From RI-242 sp038246255 (lineage in GTDB: Bacteria > Planctomycetota > UBA1135 > GCA-002686595): 34,705 nt of DNA. The stretch is from the NCBI GenBank assembly GCA_038246255.1, contig JBBRWC010000029.1:1-34705 (forward strand), written 5' to 3'. The first letter of the stretch is position 1; every line of letters starts with the position of its first letter. Of this stretch, positions 6,245-14,437 are shown piece by piece. Under the pieces are notes generated by a model. It searched no databases and was not told the DNA's origin. It saw only the letters and a list, made by a program, of their open reading frames with translations. The position numbers were made by a program, and so were the translations under genes.

Positions 6245-8707
6245 TCACAGGCGGACGTCGTCCCCTTGGCCACTCTCGTCGATCCCGTTCGGGCCCGCGG
6301 ACCACAGGGAGTACGAACCCTCCGCGCGGAGGTAGTGCAGCGCATTGCCCCAGCCATCGGTGGGCAAAGGCTCGCCGTTGAAAACCCCCGTGGGAAGGAT
6401 GTCGGAGGGTTCGGTCAACCGGGTGAGCGTCGCGGGGTGCGCGCCGTCGTGGAACGCCGACCACACGTTGATACCGGTGCGCACACGCAGCAGCGCACGC
6501 TGGGTCGTGTCGCTTCCCGTCGTGTCAGAACTCTCCCCCGTGATCTCCATCGAGTCGACGGGCGCGGGTGTCTGCATGGCGCGATCGACGCCCGCTGCCG
6601 CGAGCGACAACACGACCGGCAGTTCCGGACCGAACGACGTCCGCGCGTGCCGACGGACGAACTTGCCGATCCGCTGGGTCGTGACGACGGTGGGTACGAG
6701 GTGGCGCACAAAAAGATCGGCCTCGGGGAGCGCCGCGAGGTCGATCGGAAGGTCTTCCGGCAGAAAACCGCCGGCTAAGCCCGTGAGGGCCTTGAGGGTG
6801 CCGTACAGGCTGTCCACGACACCGGGCCAGTCCAGCATCCAAACGCTGCTGTCGAGCTGTCCGATGCGAAGGGAAGCGGGATCGAATGCAGGTTCCACCG
6901 GAGCACCGCTCGTAGCTGCCTCCGCGCGGTCCACCAAGCGGCGCATCTCGCGCTTCACCGCGACCCCCGCCTGTCCGACGGCGAGCCCCACGATGAGTCG
7001 CCCCGATACCAGGCCCATGGCCGCAAAGAGCTCCACCGGGTCATCCCCCACTTCGATGTCGAGCACGCTCAACTCGAAGTAGGGCATGCGGCGGTAGGGA
7101 CGCTCCGTCGACGTGAGGGAGCCGGGGTGCGCACGGGCAAGCGCTTGAAGCACACGGCCGAGGCGATCGGCGACCATGGCTTCGTCGGCGACGCGGACGG
7201 AGAGCAGCAAATTGGGCGGCGCGATGCCCGCAAGGGGCGCGACGAAGAGCGCCATGTCCGGCCCGAGTTGACCGAAGAGATCGGCGCCAAGGTCGATGGC
7301 GAGCTCCTGTTCCAACGCAGCAAGGGTCGCGGACCCGTCCGCCGGCAGGGACGCGAGCATCGTGCGCAGCGCGGAACCCATCGCTGCGCCGTCGATGGTG
7401 GCTGTCCAAAGCGCGGGAACCTTCTCGGGCACAAAAGCAAAAACGCCCCGATCGATAGGCCCCTTGCCGTACCACGCGGGCGCCGCGTCGGCCGGAGTCA
7501 GCGCGTAGACCCGCGTGAAGCCGCGGGACGAAAGGGTCGTCGAGAACGCACCGACACCCGTGGGGCCTAGCAGCGGCGACAGGAGGCCTGGCACATAGCG
7601 GATCCAACTCTGCGGTTTGTCCAGCAACGCGCGGATCGGCTCGGAATCGTCCATGAGGGGGACGAGCAACGGCGCGTAGTCGAGCAGCAACTGGGGAGCC
7701 GACCCCATCTGCCAGCCGCGGTAGATGGTTTCGCCTTCGAGCTCACCCAGCACTTCCGCTGCGGCCGCGACCTCGGCTCGAGCCGCGAAACTCGAGCCTT
7801 CGCTTTTCGCGCGCGCGGCGAACAGGGCATGCCCGAAGTCGGCGTTGCCCACCCCGATGGCGAGCCGCCCGCCGTCGACGACCATCCACGCTCCCAGGCC
7901 CAAGAGCTGGGCACCTTCGGGCATCGGCGCGGCGAAGGGCACCGCCGGATCGAAGTCCTCGGGCAAGTTGTCGCCCTGGGACGCGACCCACTCCTTGGCG
8001 AGGTTCACAGCCACCTCGGACGCCACCTCGTTGGTGGCGAAATCGACGACGATCTGCAGGCCCAGGCGTTCGGCCAAGAGTGCGGGCGCCACGATCGCTC
8101 CGGGCGCGGGGGCCGGCGGGAGGCGGTAGGACACGGAGAGTGTGCGGACCGAGTCGAGCAACTCCAGCGGACTGAGCGCGAGCGGCCACGGTTCCGACAG
8201 GCTATCGAGGAACAACGCTTCGATGTCCGCGACCTCGAACGCGATGCCTTCGCTCCCGGGGACGAGCTTCTCCACGGCCCGCACGAGATCGGGATCGAAC
8301 AGGAGCCGCATGAGCGGCGCCGCGTCGTAGGAAGCAAGGGTCGCTTCCATGTCGGGCAGTTCGAAGTACCCCGTCGCGACTTTGGGATGCAGTTTCGTAT
8401 GGGTCCAGTCCAGCGTCGCGACGGGAGCCGCGCGCTGCATTTCAGAAGACGGCGCTTCCGGAGGCGGAGCTTGGGCTCCAGCATCCTGCGCCGCAGCAGG
8501 CGGCGTTGCCGCGGGAGCTTCAACCTGACGGGGCGCAACGGCCCCAGCGGCGACGGGAGTTCCGCCGGAAGTGAGGAACAGGAGGGTGGCGAGGATCATC
8601 GCGAGAGTTTGGCTAAGGGTGCGCAGCCCGTGGCAACGGTGTACCAGATCACGATAATCGAAGACACGCCTGACGGTAGCGCGAGGGGTTGCGGAACGGC
8701 GGACCAC
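6245..8707 (-). CDS. Large secreted protein, DUF3352-like body with GspG-like C-terminal tail
   Basis: This is a long protein (820 residues from the GTG at 8707; 784 from the ATG at 8599, which is also plausible). A hydrophobic stretch, AMILATLLFLTSG, then an Ala/Pro-rich linker suggest export. The body has a layout like DUF3352-type proteins: repeated segments on volume, loss or score-like domains such as DRGVFAFVPEKVPALW and LFGQLGPDMALFVAPL. I hold this family call weakly. The last ~75 residues resemble the C-terminal half of the type II secretion pseudopilin GspG: HPATLTRLTEPSDILPTG, then PTDGWGNALHYLR, YSLWSAGPNGIDESGQGDD. There is no prepilin N-methylation site. The start at 8707 lies five bases from the repeat element, so the promoter may be inside or beyond it. 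Confidence 0.6.
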   Translation of the reverse strand: MVRRSATPRATVRRVFDYRDLVHRCHGLRTLSQTLAMILATLLFLTSGGTPVAAGAVAPRQVEAPAATPPAAAQDAGAQAPPPEAPSSEMQRAAPVATLDWTHTKLHPKVATGYFELPDMEATLASYDAAPLMRLLFDPDLVRAVEKLVPGSEGIAFEVADIEALFLDSLSEPWPLALSPLELLDSVRTLSVSYRLPPAPAPGAIVAPALLAERLGLQIVVDFATNEVASEVAVNLAKEWVASQGDNLPEDFDPAVPFAAPMPEGAQLLGLGAWMVVDGGRLAIGVGNADFGHALFAARAKSEGSSFAARAEVAAAAEVLGELEGETIYRGWQMGSAPQLLLDYAPLLVPLMDDSEPIRALLDKPQSWIRYVPGLLSPLLGPTGVGAFSTTLSSRGFTRVYALTPADAAPAWYGKGPIDRGVFAFVPEKVPALWTATIDGAAMGSALRTMLASLPADGSATLAALEQELAIDLGADLFGQLGPDMALFVAPLAGIAPPNLLLSVRVADEAMVADRLGRVLQALARAHPGSLTSTERPYRRMPYFELSVLDIEVGDDPVELFAAMGLVSGRLIVGLAVGQAGVAVKREMRRLVDRAEAATSGAPVEPAFDPASLRIGQLDSSVWMLDWPGVVDSLYGTLKALTGLAGGFLPEDLPIDLAALPEADLFVRHLVPTVVTTQRIGKFVRRHARTSFGPELPVVLSLAAAGVDRAMQTPAPVDSMEITGESSDTTGSDTTQRALLRVRTGINVWSAFHDGAHPATLTRLTEPSDILPTGVFNGEPLPTDGWGNALHYLRAEGSYSLWSAGPNGIDESGQGDDVRL

Positions 8708-8711
8708 AAAC

Positions 8712-8916
8712 CTAGCCCGGGTTATTCACCAGCTTTGCGATCGGACGGCCCAACCGGCGGGCTTCGGCCGTCTTTCGCCCTCTGGCGGCACTTTGCGACC
8801 ACGGGCGTCCCTCGTTGACCTGTTCAAGGTCGACTGCGGATCCCGGGGCCGCAAAGCACCACCAGGCGACGACTTGGGCTCGCCTGCTCGAAAACCTGGT
8901 GAATAACCCGGACTAG
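8712..8916 (-). repeat. 205-bp dispersed element with terminal inverted repeats, copy 2
   Basis: This is the better preserved copy. The ends 8712-8732 and 8896-8916 are inverted repeats of 21 bases with one mismatch; the shared inner part is CCGGGTTATTCACCAG and both ends finish in CTAG. Copy 1 (1783-1987) is the same length and lies in the opposite orientation. The element sits between two minus-strand genes, so it would be transcribed if they share a message. Reading frames across it are open in places but look like chance in a GC-rich palindrome-rich sequence. Confidence 0.88.
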
Positions 8917-8939
8917 GACCCGCGATTTTCTCCGCGGTT

Positions 8940-10337
8940 TCAGCGTTTTGCGAAGGCGCGTAACGCCGATTCCCGTTCCCGCATGGCAGCAAAGAGCGCG
9001 GTGTCAGCCGCCTTCATGTCGCCGCCCGCGTTAAGGGCGACCTTCCACGCGTCGTGGGCTGCCTTCACGTGTGGATCGTCGCCGTCCAGGACGAACGCCA
9101 TGAACAACCCCGCGGCGTTGAGCAGGTTGCCCGCCCCGCTCGGATCCTCGACGCGCAACTTCATTTCGACCATCCGCTCGACGGACGGGATGCCGCCGAG
9201 GCGCTCGAGGTTGGAAACGGACCAGCGGCGCGTCCAATCGGGCTCGACACCCGTGCCCGACGCAGGGTCGATGAAGTAGCGCTCCACGTAAGCCGCCGCA
9301 CCCCGACGCATGAGCGGGTGGATGCGCTTTTCCTTTTGATGGGCATCGAGGTTGAAAACCGACCGGCGGGCCGTCTTGAACGCCGCCCGCGTCTTGGGGC
9401 TACTGTCGATGCCTTCGATGAACGACAGCGCCGCCGCATGGCGCACGAACAACCGTCCGAAGCGGCGCTGGGCCTCGGAGCTCGCGTCGTAGTAGGTGAC
9501 CCCGCACCCGAGGTATTCGCGCTGCTTAAGGTCGATCCAAAGATCGGCGAAGGACGCACCGTGGACGGAGGACAACCCGCGGCTCTCCATGGCCGCGCGC
9601 AGCTTGTCCACACCCGCCGTGAATTGGTTGTACTGCTCGACGGAGCGCAGGACGAGCACGTGTTGCGGCAACAGCGGGCGCGCACCAAAAACACGTTGGA
9701 GGTCAGTGACCGTGGTTTCAATCTCCTCGAGAACCTTGAGCGCGTCGGCGCGATCGAGCGTCGAGTACACGTTGAACATCGAGCCCGGAAGACGCCACCA
9801 CAGGTCGAGCTGTGCGTGGTACGCGTTCGCAGCGTCAAGCTCGAGCCACTCATCCCCGCACTTGTAGAGGCCGGCGTCGATGTGGACCGCGTCCTCGGGC
9901 GGTACCCACTCAAGATCGTGCCGCACCCATCCCGCGTGCATCTTTACGAGCACTTCGGGGGTGACCCACGAACGGTCGGCGGCGCGCACCAAACCGCGCT
10001 GCAAGTAGGGAATGTCTTCGGGCGCAACCCATCCACCCTCGTACTCGACGTAGCCCTTCGCCAGCGCCTCCGCGCGATCTTGCACGAGGATGTACGCGTC
10101 GAGCTGCTTTTGGTCCTTGAACCAGCGCCCGTCGAACGGGAGGTGGCCGAGCAGTTCGTTGGCGCGCGGATCCCCGTCGTCGACCGCGAGGATCTCGCGC
10201 AGCACACGCCGCCCTTCGTTGCGCATCGAGCGCGCTTCGGTGAAGCGGTGGAGCTCCCACAACTTCTCCCAATCGCCGCGCGCTTCCTTGAAGCGACGGT
10301 CGAACTCCGCGCGTTGGTCTTGCCCCAGCGCCGTCAT
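8940..10337 (-). CDS. W-P-E repeat protein, probable inactive peptidase relative
   Basis: This protein is about 465 residues if it starts at the ATG at 10337; the frame is open upstream to 10700, so the true N-terminus (and any signal peptide) is unsure. Residues 95-170 hold three degenerate repeats built on W-V-x-P-E/W-L-E-L: GGWVAPEDIPYLQRGLV, SWVTPEVLVKMHAGWV and LEWVPPEDAVHIDAGL. The C-terminal part parallels the DUF1570-like peptidase at 1994-3682: VTYYDASSE matches LVFFDYADD, HAAALSF (300-306) sits where HEAFHQY is, and MRRGAAAYVERY (343-354) where YNEGTGDFF is. The zinc ligands H-E-x-x-H and the NEG glutamate are replaced, so it is probably catalytically dead. Function unknown; it may be structural or binding. 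Confidence 0.6.
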   Translation of the reverse strand: MTALGQDQRAEFDRRFKEARGDWEKLWELHRFTEARSMRNEGRRVLREILAVDDGDPRANELLGHLPFDGRWFKDQKQLDAYILVQDRAEALAKGYVEYEGGWVAPEDIPYLQRGLVRAADRSWVTPEVLVKMHAGWVRHDLEWVPPEDAVHIDAGLYKCGDEWLELDAANAYHAQLDLWWRLPGSMFNVYSTLDRADALKVLEEIETTVTDLQRVFGARPLLPQHVLVLRSVEQYNQFTAGVDKLRAAMESRGLSSVHGASFADLWIDLKQREYLGCGVTYYDASSEAQRRFGRLFVRHAAALSFIEGIDSSPKTRAAFKTARRSVFNLDAHQKEKRIHPLMRRGAAAYVERYFIDPASGTGVEPDWTRRWSVSNLERLGGIPSVERMVEMKLRVEDPSGAGNLLNAAGLFMAFVLDGDDPHVKAAHDAWKVALNAGGDMKAADTALFAAMRERESALRAFAKR

Positions 10338-10702
10338 ATTGGGCGGGCTCGTGTTCGCACGAGGCGCGGTAGCCGTGGAGGACAGCGGGCCGAAAACAGC
10401 AATTCCTAAGGAGCGTGGAGAGGGCAGCGTGAAGCATTGCGGCTCGGGGACGTCGGAGGGGGCGGCGTTGGGGCAACATATCGCCCGCGACCCCCAAACG
10501 GTGGGGATGCCGCGGGTTCCTTGTGGGGCCAACCGGCCCGCGCTACCATCCCGAGCCCGTCGGCGTGGATCGGCGGCGCGCGGATGGCTGCTCGCACGTC
10601 GCGCGAGCGGCCGGGTGCCCTGCGTTTTCCCCGCACTAACAGGGCAGATCAATACACGATAACAACACCTTGGGCGCCACATAAGCCCCACGGGAACCAC
10701 AC
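10338..10702. other. 365-bp gap between divergent genes
   Basis: The region separates the W-P-E repeat protein (minus) from the cyclophilin gene (plus). It should hold promoters for both, but I find no convincing -35/-10 pair. An A/T-richer patch lies at about 10647-10668, ahead of the cyclophilin. Part of the gap stays open in the minus frame, so some of it may encode an N-terminal extension of the minus gene. Confidence 0.4.
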
Positions 10703-11734
10703 ATGGCTCAACACAAGGCCGCCACCGAAGTCACGATTGCACCCATCGGTGAACGCACCGCCCTGGCGTCCTTTTTCGAGCGCTACTGGAAGGGCCTCGC
10801 GATCGCCTCTGCGCTGCTCGCAGCGGCGATCCTCTTCCGCACCTTCCGGGAGACCGAGAGCCTGCGCGTCGAAGCCACGAGTTGGAACGAGTTCGGCTCC
10901 GCGGTCGAGCTGACCAGCTCTCAGTTCGGCCTTCCCCAGGCGAACTTCAACGCGACGCCCGACGAGTTGCTCAAGCTCGCGGCCAAACACACGGGTCAAC
11001 CGGCGGCCCCGTGGTTCATCGCCATGGCCGCGACCGCGTCCGCGAACCGCGACGATTTTAGTGGCGCTGCCACCATCGCCGCCCGGCTGCGCAGCGAATA
11101 TCCTGGCCATCCGCTGGCCAATTGGACGCTGTTCGAGGACGGCGGCGAAGCGGTCGCCCCCGCCACGCTCCTCGAACAGCGGGCGCGCTCGATGTCCGAG
11201 TGGCGCGCGTCGCGGGCGTCGCTGTTCCAGAACCCCCCGCCGGCCGAAGGCAGTCCGCGCGTGCGCCTCGATACGAGCGCGGGCCCGATCGAAGTGGCGC
11301 TCTATCCTGAGGCGGCGCCCAAGCACGTCGAGAACTTCTTGAAGCTCGTCGACGAGGGCTTCTTCAACGGCGTCCGCTTCCACCGGGTCGTTCCCGATTT
11401 CATGATCCAGGGCGGCGACCCGAACACGAAGGGACTCGACACCGCGACCTGGGGAACGGGCGGCCCCGAGTACAAGATCGACCTCGAGCCCAACGACCTC
11501 GTGCACTTCCGCGGCAGCCTGGCTGCGGCGAAAATGGGCGGGGACACCCAGAGCAGCGGAAGCCAGTTCTACATCACCACGGGAACCCCGCACCACCTGG
11601 ATGGACAGCACACCGTGTTCGGCACAGTCGTGTCCGGCTGGCCCGCGATCGAGACGATCGAACAGGGCGAAGTGGTGACGGGCACCGACCGCCCCCGCGA
11701 GCCCGCGACGATCACCGGGGCGAGCCGGCTGTAA
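10703..11734 (+). CDS. Membrane-anchored cyclophilin-type peptidyl-prolyl isomerase
   Basis: This 343-residue protein has an N-terminal membrane anchor (residues about 31-46, LAIASALLAAAILF) after a short cytoplasmic head. A helical linker of about 130 residues follows, then a cyclophilin domain from about residue 188. The cyclophilin core shows VENFLKLVDEGFFNGVRFHR, VVPDFMIQGGDP, AAAKMGGDTQSSGSQFYITT and HLDGQHTVFGTVVSGW. These match the catalytic and substrate-binding parts of bacterial cyclophilins. It would catalyse cis-trans isomerisation of proline peptide bonds in proteins at the outer face of the inner membrane. It stands as a single plus-strand gene, convergent with parB. Confidence 0.88.
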   Translation: MAQHKAATEVTIAPIGERTALASFFERYWKGLAIASALLAAAILFRTFRETESLRVEATSWNEFGSAVELTSSQFGLPQANFNATPDELLKLAAKHTGQPAAPWFIAMAATASANRDDFSGAATIAARLRSEYPGHPLANWTLFEDGGEAVAPATLLEQRARSMSEWRASRASLFQNPPPAEGSPRVRLDTSAGPIEVALYPEAAPKHVENFLKLVDEGFFNGVRFHRVVPDFMIQGGDPNTKGLDTATWGTGGPEYKIDLEPNDLVHFRGSLAAAKMGGDTQSSGSQFYITTGTPHHLDGQHTVFGTVVSGWPAIETIEQGEVVTGTDRPREPATITGASRL

Positions 11735-11750
11735 GGGTGCTCACCACCCT
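11734..11750 (+). terminator. Short hairpin after the cyclophilin gene
   Basis: AGGGTG and CACCCT (six base pairs, five-base loop) begin at the last base of the TAA stop codon. There is no T tract, so it is a weak candidate terminator in the convergent gap before parB. Confidence 0.3.
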
Positions 11751-11868
11751 CTGAAGCTGACGTGCAATCTCGGGCGAACAGGTTCCGGATCCGCCTTTAG
11801 GCCCTTTCAGGCCGCTTGGAAGAAATCGGCACGGCCCGGCTGCCGCCGTTGTCGGGTGCCTTTGGGCC

Positions 11869-12852
11869 TCAGAGCGTTTGACTGGGGGCCAGCTGCTCGA
11901 GCAGGCGCTCGAGGTCCTCGCGATCGAAGTAGTGGACGACGATCTGGCCGGTGAAGCCCGGCCGGGTCCGCAGCTCGACCCGCGTCCCTAACGCCTCTTG
12001 CAGGCGGTCCTGCAACCCCGCGACCCAGGTGGGGACATCCACCGTGGGCAGCTTGCCTCCGATTTTTGCCTCGCTACCGTCCTCGTCGACGGTGGTTGCT
12101 GCCAGGTTGTCGGGGATCGTGGCCGCAGGGCTGTCGTCGATGGCGGTGGGGTGGGTGATCTCCCGCACCAGGCGTTCGACTTCCCGGACGCTCAAGCCCT
12201 CTTCCGCGATCCGGACCGCAAGGTCGACCCGCTCCGTGGCGGACGCCAATCCCAAGAGCGCCCTGGCGTGGCCCATGGTAATCTGGTTTCGGCCCAGCGC
12301 CTCTTGCACCGGCGCGGGGAGGTCGAGGAGGCGCAGGTGGTTCGCGACGGTGGAGCGCTTGAGGCCCACCCGTTGGGCAACCTCGTCCTGGGTCAGCGCC
12401 AAACGGTCCAGAAGCTGCTTGTAGCCGATGGCGCGCTCAATGGGGTCGAGGTCGCGCCGCTGGACGTTTTCCACGAGTGCCAGCTCGAGCATCTGCTCGT
12501 CGGGCACGTCAAACCGGACCACTGCGGGCAACCGTTGGAGGCCGATCTTCTGGGCGGCTCGGAGACGACGCTCTCCCGCGATGAGTTCGAAGATGCTGCC
12601 GACCTGCCGGACCACAATGGGTTGGAGGAGTCCATGCGTCTTCAAGCTCTCGGCAAGCTCGTCGATCCCCTCGGGGTCGAAGTAGCGGCGCGGTTGGAAG
12701 GGGTTCGGCTTGACCAGCGTGACGTCGATCTCGGTGCTCGACGGGCGGGATTCCTTAGCGCTGTCGCGGTCGGAAAGTAGAGATCCAAGGCCTCGGCCCA
12801 GGCGGCGTTCCAGGTGAGCGTTGGTTGGGGTGGGACTGCGGAGGTGTTCCAC
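11869..12852 (-). CDS. parB: ParB/Spo0J chromosome-partitioning protein
   Basis: The protein is about 327 residues if it starts at the GTG at 12852. It has the RRLGRGLGSLL ParA-stimulating N-terminal motif, then the ParB/Srx CTPase domain with NPFQPRR, GLLQPIVVR, GERRLRAAQ and LALVENVQRRDL. A helix-turn-helix follows, with TQDEVAQRVGLKRSTVANHLRLL. A ~60-residue linker precedes the C-terminal dimerisation domain. It loads at parS as a CTP clamp and spreads, working with ParA. The start is unsure: no ATG is well placed, the GTG is inside a parS palindrome, and the frame is open further upstream. parA lies about 9 kb away at 21584-22687, instead of adjacent as usual. Confidence 0.93.
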   Translation of the reverse strand: MEHLRSPTPTNAHLERRLGRGLGSLLSDRDSAKESRPSSTEIDVTLVKPNPFQPRRYFDPEGIDELAESLKTHGLLQPIVVRQVGSIFELIAGERRLRAAQKIGLQRLPAVVRFDVPDEQMLELALVENVQRRDLDPIERAIGYKQLLDRLALTQDEVAQRVGLKRSTVANHLRLLDLPAPVQEALGRNQITMGHARALLGLASATERVDLAVRIAEEGLSVREVERLVREITHPTAIDDSPAATIPDNLAATTVDEDGSEAKIGGKLPTVDVPTWVAGLQDRLQEALGTRVELRTRPGFTGQIVVHYFDREDLERLLEQLAPSQTL

Positions 12853-12859
12853 GTGGAAC
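12846..12859. promoter_or_regulatory. parS site 1
   Basis: GTTCCACGTGGAAC is a perfect 14-bp palindrome matching the parS core (consensus GTTTCACGTGAAAC) with two paired substitutions. The site covers the putative parB start codon and lies just upstream of the -10 of the divergent membrane protein gene. ParB bound here could affect both genes. Confidence 0.88.
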
Positions 12860-12876
12860 GATGTGAAGACTAGGGT

Positions 12877-12882
12877 TAGCCT
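12877..12882 (+). promoter_or_regulatory. Candidate -10 element TAGCCT of a leaderless gene
   Basis: TAGCCT lies six bases before the GTG at 12889. parS site 1 (12846-12859) occupies the place of the -35 region, so ParB occupancy could repress this promoter. There is no recognisable -35 box. Confidence 0.4.
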
Positions 12883-12888
12883 GCTCGG

Positions 12889-13635
12889 GTGTCGAGCAAA
12901 GTGTTTTCCGCGGCGCCCGGGCCCAGCGCTAAACGGCCCCAGCCGGGCTCGGTCTGGCCGTACGCTTACCTCCACGCGGACGCCATCTGGGCACTAAAGC
13001 AGCCCGCAACGGGTCTGTTCCTCATTCTCGCCATCGGAGGATGGTGGATCCAAGCCCAAGTCCTGGGATTGACCCTCGACAGCGGTCGGGAACGCCTGAT
13101 CGCGCTTTGGGACTGGATCTGGTGCGTCCTGGTGGCTGCTACCGCGATCCTTGTGGGGCGATTGGCCTCCCGCCGCTCCGTGACAGATGTGCTCAGCGGG
13201 CCGCAGGAAGTCGCGCTCCACATAGTGGCCGTCGCACTCCTCGCGCTCGTCCCGGCCGCGGGTGTTCTCGCGATCGGGTATGGATCGCTTCCCCGCGAAG
13301 ATGAGGGGTTCGAAGTCGCTCAGCTTCTGGCTCTATGGGTCGGAGTCGCCTGGTGTGGCGTGCTGGGGGCATTGTGCCTACGGCTTTCGCGCAGTTCCCG
13401 GTATGCGGTAGGGACGTTCCTGCTCGCAGCGTGGCTGATCCCGGCCACATTGCCACCTTTCGCCGATCATTCCGCCGCCCCAGCGCTGAATAGCCGATTA
13501 CTCCTGACCGCGATGGCGGTGCAGGAACGTTCCACGTGGAACATCCCGCTGGCTGCCGCTCTGACGGCGCTTGGAATGATGCTGCTGGTTTTTTCCCTCC
13601 CACGTCCCCAAAGTACCCACCCCGAAAGGGGCTGA
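12889..13635 (+). CDS. Integral membrane protein of unknown function
   Basis: This 248-residue protein starts at a GTG and has about six hydrophobic segments, among them GLFLILAIGGWWI, IALWDWIWCVLVAATAILVG, ALHIVAVALLALVPAAGVL, LLALWVGVAWCGVLGALCL, GTFLLAAWLIPATL and AAALTALGMMLLVFSL. I do not recognise a family. It is divergent from parB with about 36 bp between starts, so the two share a regulatory region containing parS site 1. A second parS palindrome lies within its coding sequence near residues 214-218. It ends two bases before the metallophosphoesterase ATG, so they are probably co-transcribed. Confidence 0.7.
   Translation: MSSKVFSAAPGPSAKRPQPGSVWPYAYLHADAIWALKQPATGLFLILAIGGWWIQAQVLGLTLDSGRERLIALWDWIWCVLVAATAILVGRLASRRSVTDVLSGPQEVALHIVAVALLALVPAAGVLAIGYGSLPREDEGFEVAQLLALWVGVAWCGVLGALCLRLSRSSRYAVGTFLLAAWLIPATLPPFADHSAAPALNSRLLLTAMAVQERSTWNIPLAAALTALGMMLLVFSLPRPQSTHPERG
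13529..13542. promoter_or_regulatory. parS site 2
   Basis: GTTCCACGTGGAAC is identical to site 1 and lies 683 bases from it, inside the membrane protein gene, where it encodes part of ERSTWN. Two identical 14-bp palindromes so close together and beside parB make chance unlikely. This strengthens the parS reading of both. Confidence 0.88.
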
Positions 13636-13637
13636 CC

Positions 13638-14372
13638 ATGCGATACGGCATCCTCGGCGACATCCACGCCAACCTGGCGGCCCTCGAAACCGCCCTCGAC
13701 GCGCTCGAAGAACTGGGTGCGGAGGTGATCGTCAGCGTGGGGGACGTGGTCGGTTACGGCGCCGCTCCGGCGGAGTGCATCGATCTGCTGCGGGAAGCGG
13801 GGGCATTGGTCGTCAAGGGCAACCACGACGCGGCCTGCGTTCACGAGATCGACACGGTCTTCTTCAACCAGTACGCCCGGGCAGCCATGGAATGGACACG
13901 GTCCGTCCTCGGGCCCGCCCACCTGGAGTGGCTTCGGTCACTGCCCATGACCCTGGAGCTTCAACACTGCAACGTCGCCCACGGCACGCTGAATGGGCCG
14001 GAAAACTACGACTACCTGTTGGGCATCCGTGACGCCCAGCCCACGCTCGATGTCATGACCCGGCCGGTGTGTTTTGTGGGCCACAGCCACATCCCCATCG
14101 CAGTTCTGCGGCCGGCCGAGGCCCTGGATCGCCTCGCGTACTGCCCGGACCCCATCATCGACCTCGCGGAGGCGGCCCGGACCGTGGTTAACGTCGGAAG
14201 CGTCGGCCAGCCCCGAGACGAGGATCCCCGGTTGGCGATAGCCCTCTTCGACAGCGACCAATCCAAGGTTTGGATCCACCGTCGCGAGTACGACATCGAG
14301 CGAGAAACCCTGAGGATCCGTGCCGCAGGCTTGCCGTCGATGCTCGCGGATCGCCTTTGGCTCGGCGTGTGA
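13638..14372 (+). CDS. Metallophosphoesterase (calcineurin-like, YfcE-type)
   Basis: This 244-residue protein has the complete metallophosphoesterase signature: GDIHAN (D8, H10), GDVVGYG (D36), GNHD (N62, H63), VAHGT (H115) and GHSHIP (H149, H151). It would hydrolyse phosphomono- or diesters with two metal ions; the substrate is unknown. The ATG is preceded by GAAAGGGG at 13623-13630, a good ribosome binding site. The membrane protein stop is two bases upstream. The last residues LWLGV and the stop are partly repeated 23 bases further on. Confidence 0.88.
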   Translation: MRYGILGDIHANLAALETALDALEELGAEVIVSVGDVVGYGAAPAECIDLLREAGALVVKGNHDAACVHEIDTVFFNQYARAAMEWTRSVLGPAHLEWLRSLPMTLELQHCNVAHGTLNGPENYDYLLGIRDAQPTLDVMTRPVCFVGHSHIPIAVLRPAEALDRLAYCPDPIIDLAEAARTVVNVGSVGQPRDEDPRLAIALFDSDQSKVWIHRREYDIERETLRIRAAGLPSMLADRLWLGV

Positions 14373-14397
14373 AAAGACCGTGGCTCGGCGTTTGAAA
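14358..14397 (+). repeat. 17-bp direct repeat at the metallophosphoesterase 3' end
   Basis: TGGCTCGGCGTGTGAAA (14358-14374) recurs as TGGCTCGGCGTTTGAAA (14381-14397), one mismatch, 23 bp apart. The first copy contains the stop codon. It may reflect a small duplication. No clear hairpin accompanies it. Confidence 0.7.
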
Positions 14398-14437
14398 CAA
14401 CACCATTGCCCGCCGCAGGACGGCTAGGAACGGGTGC

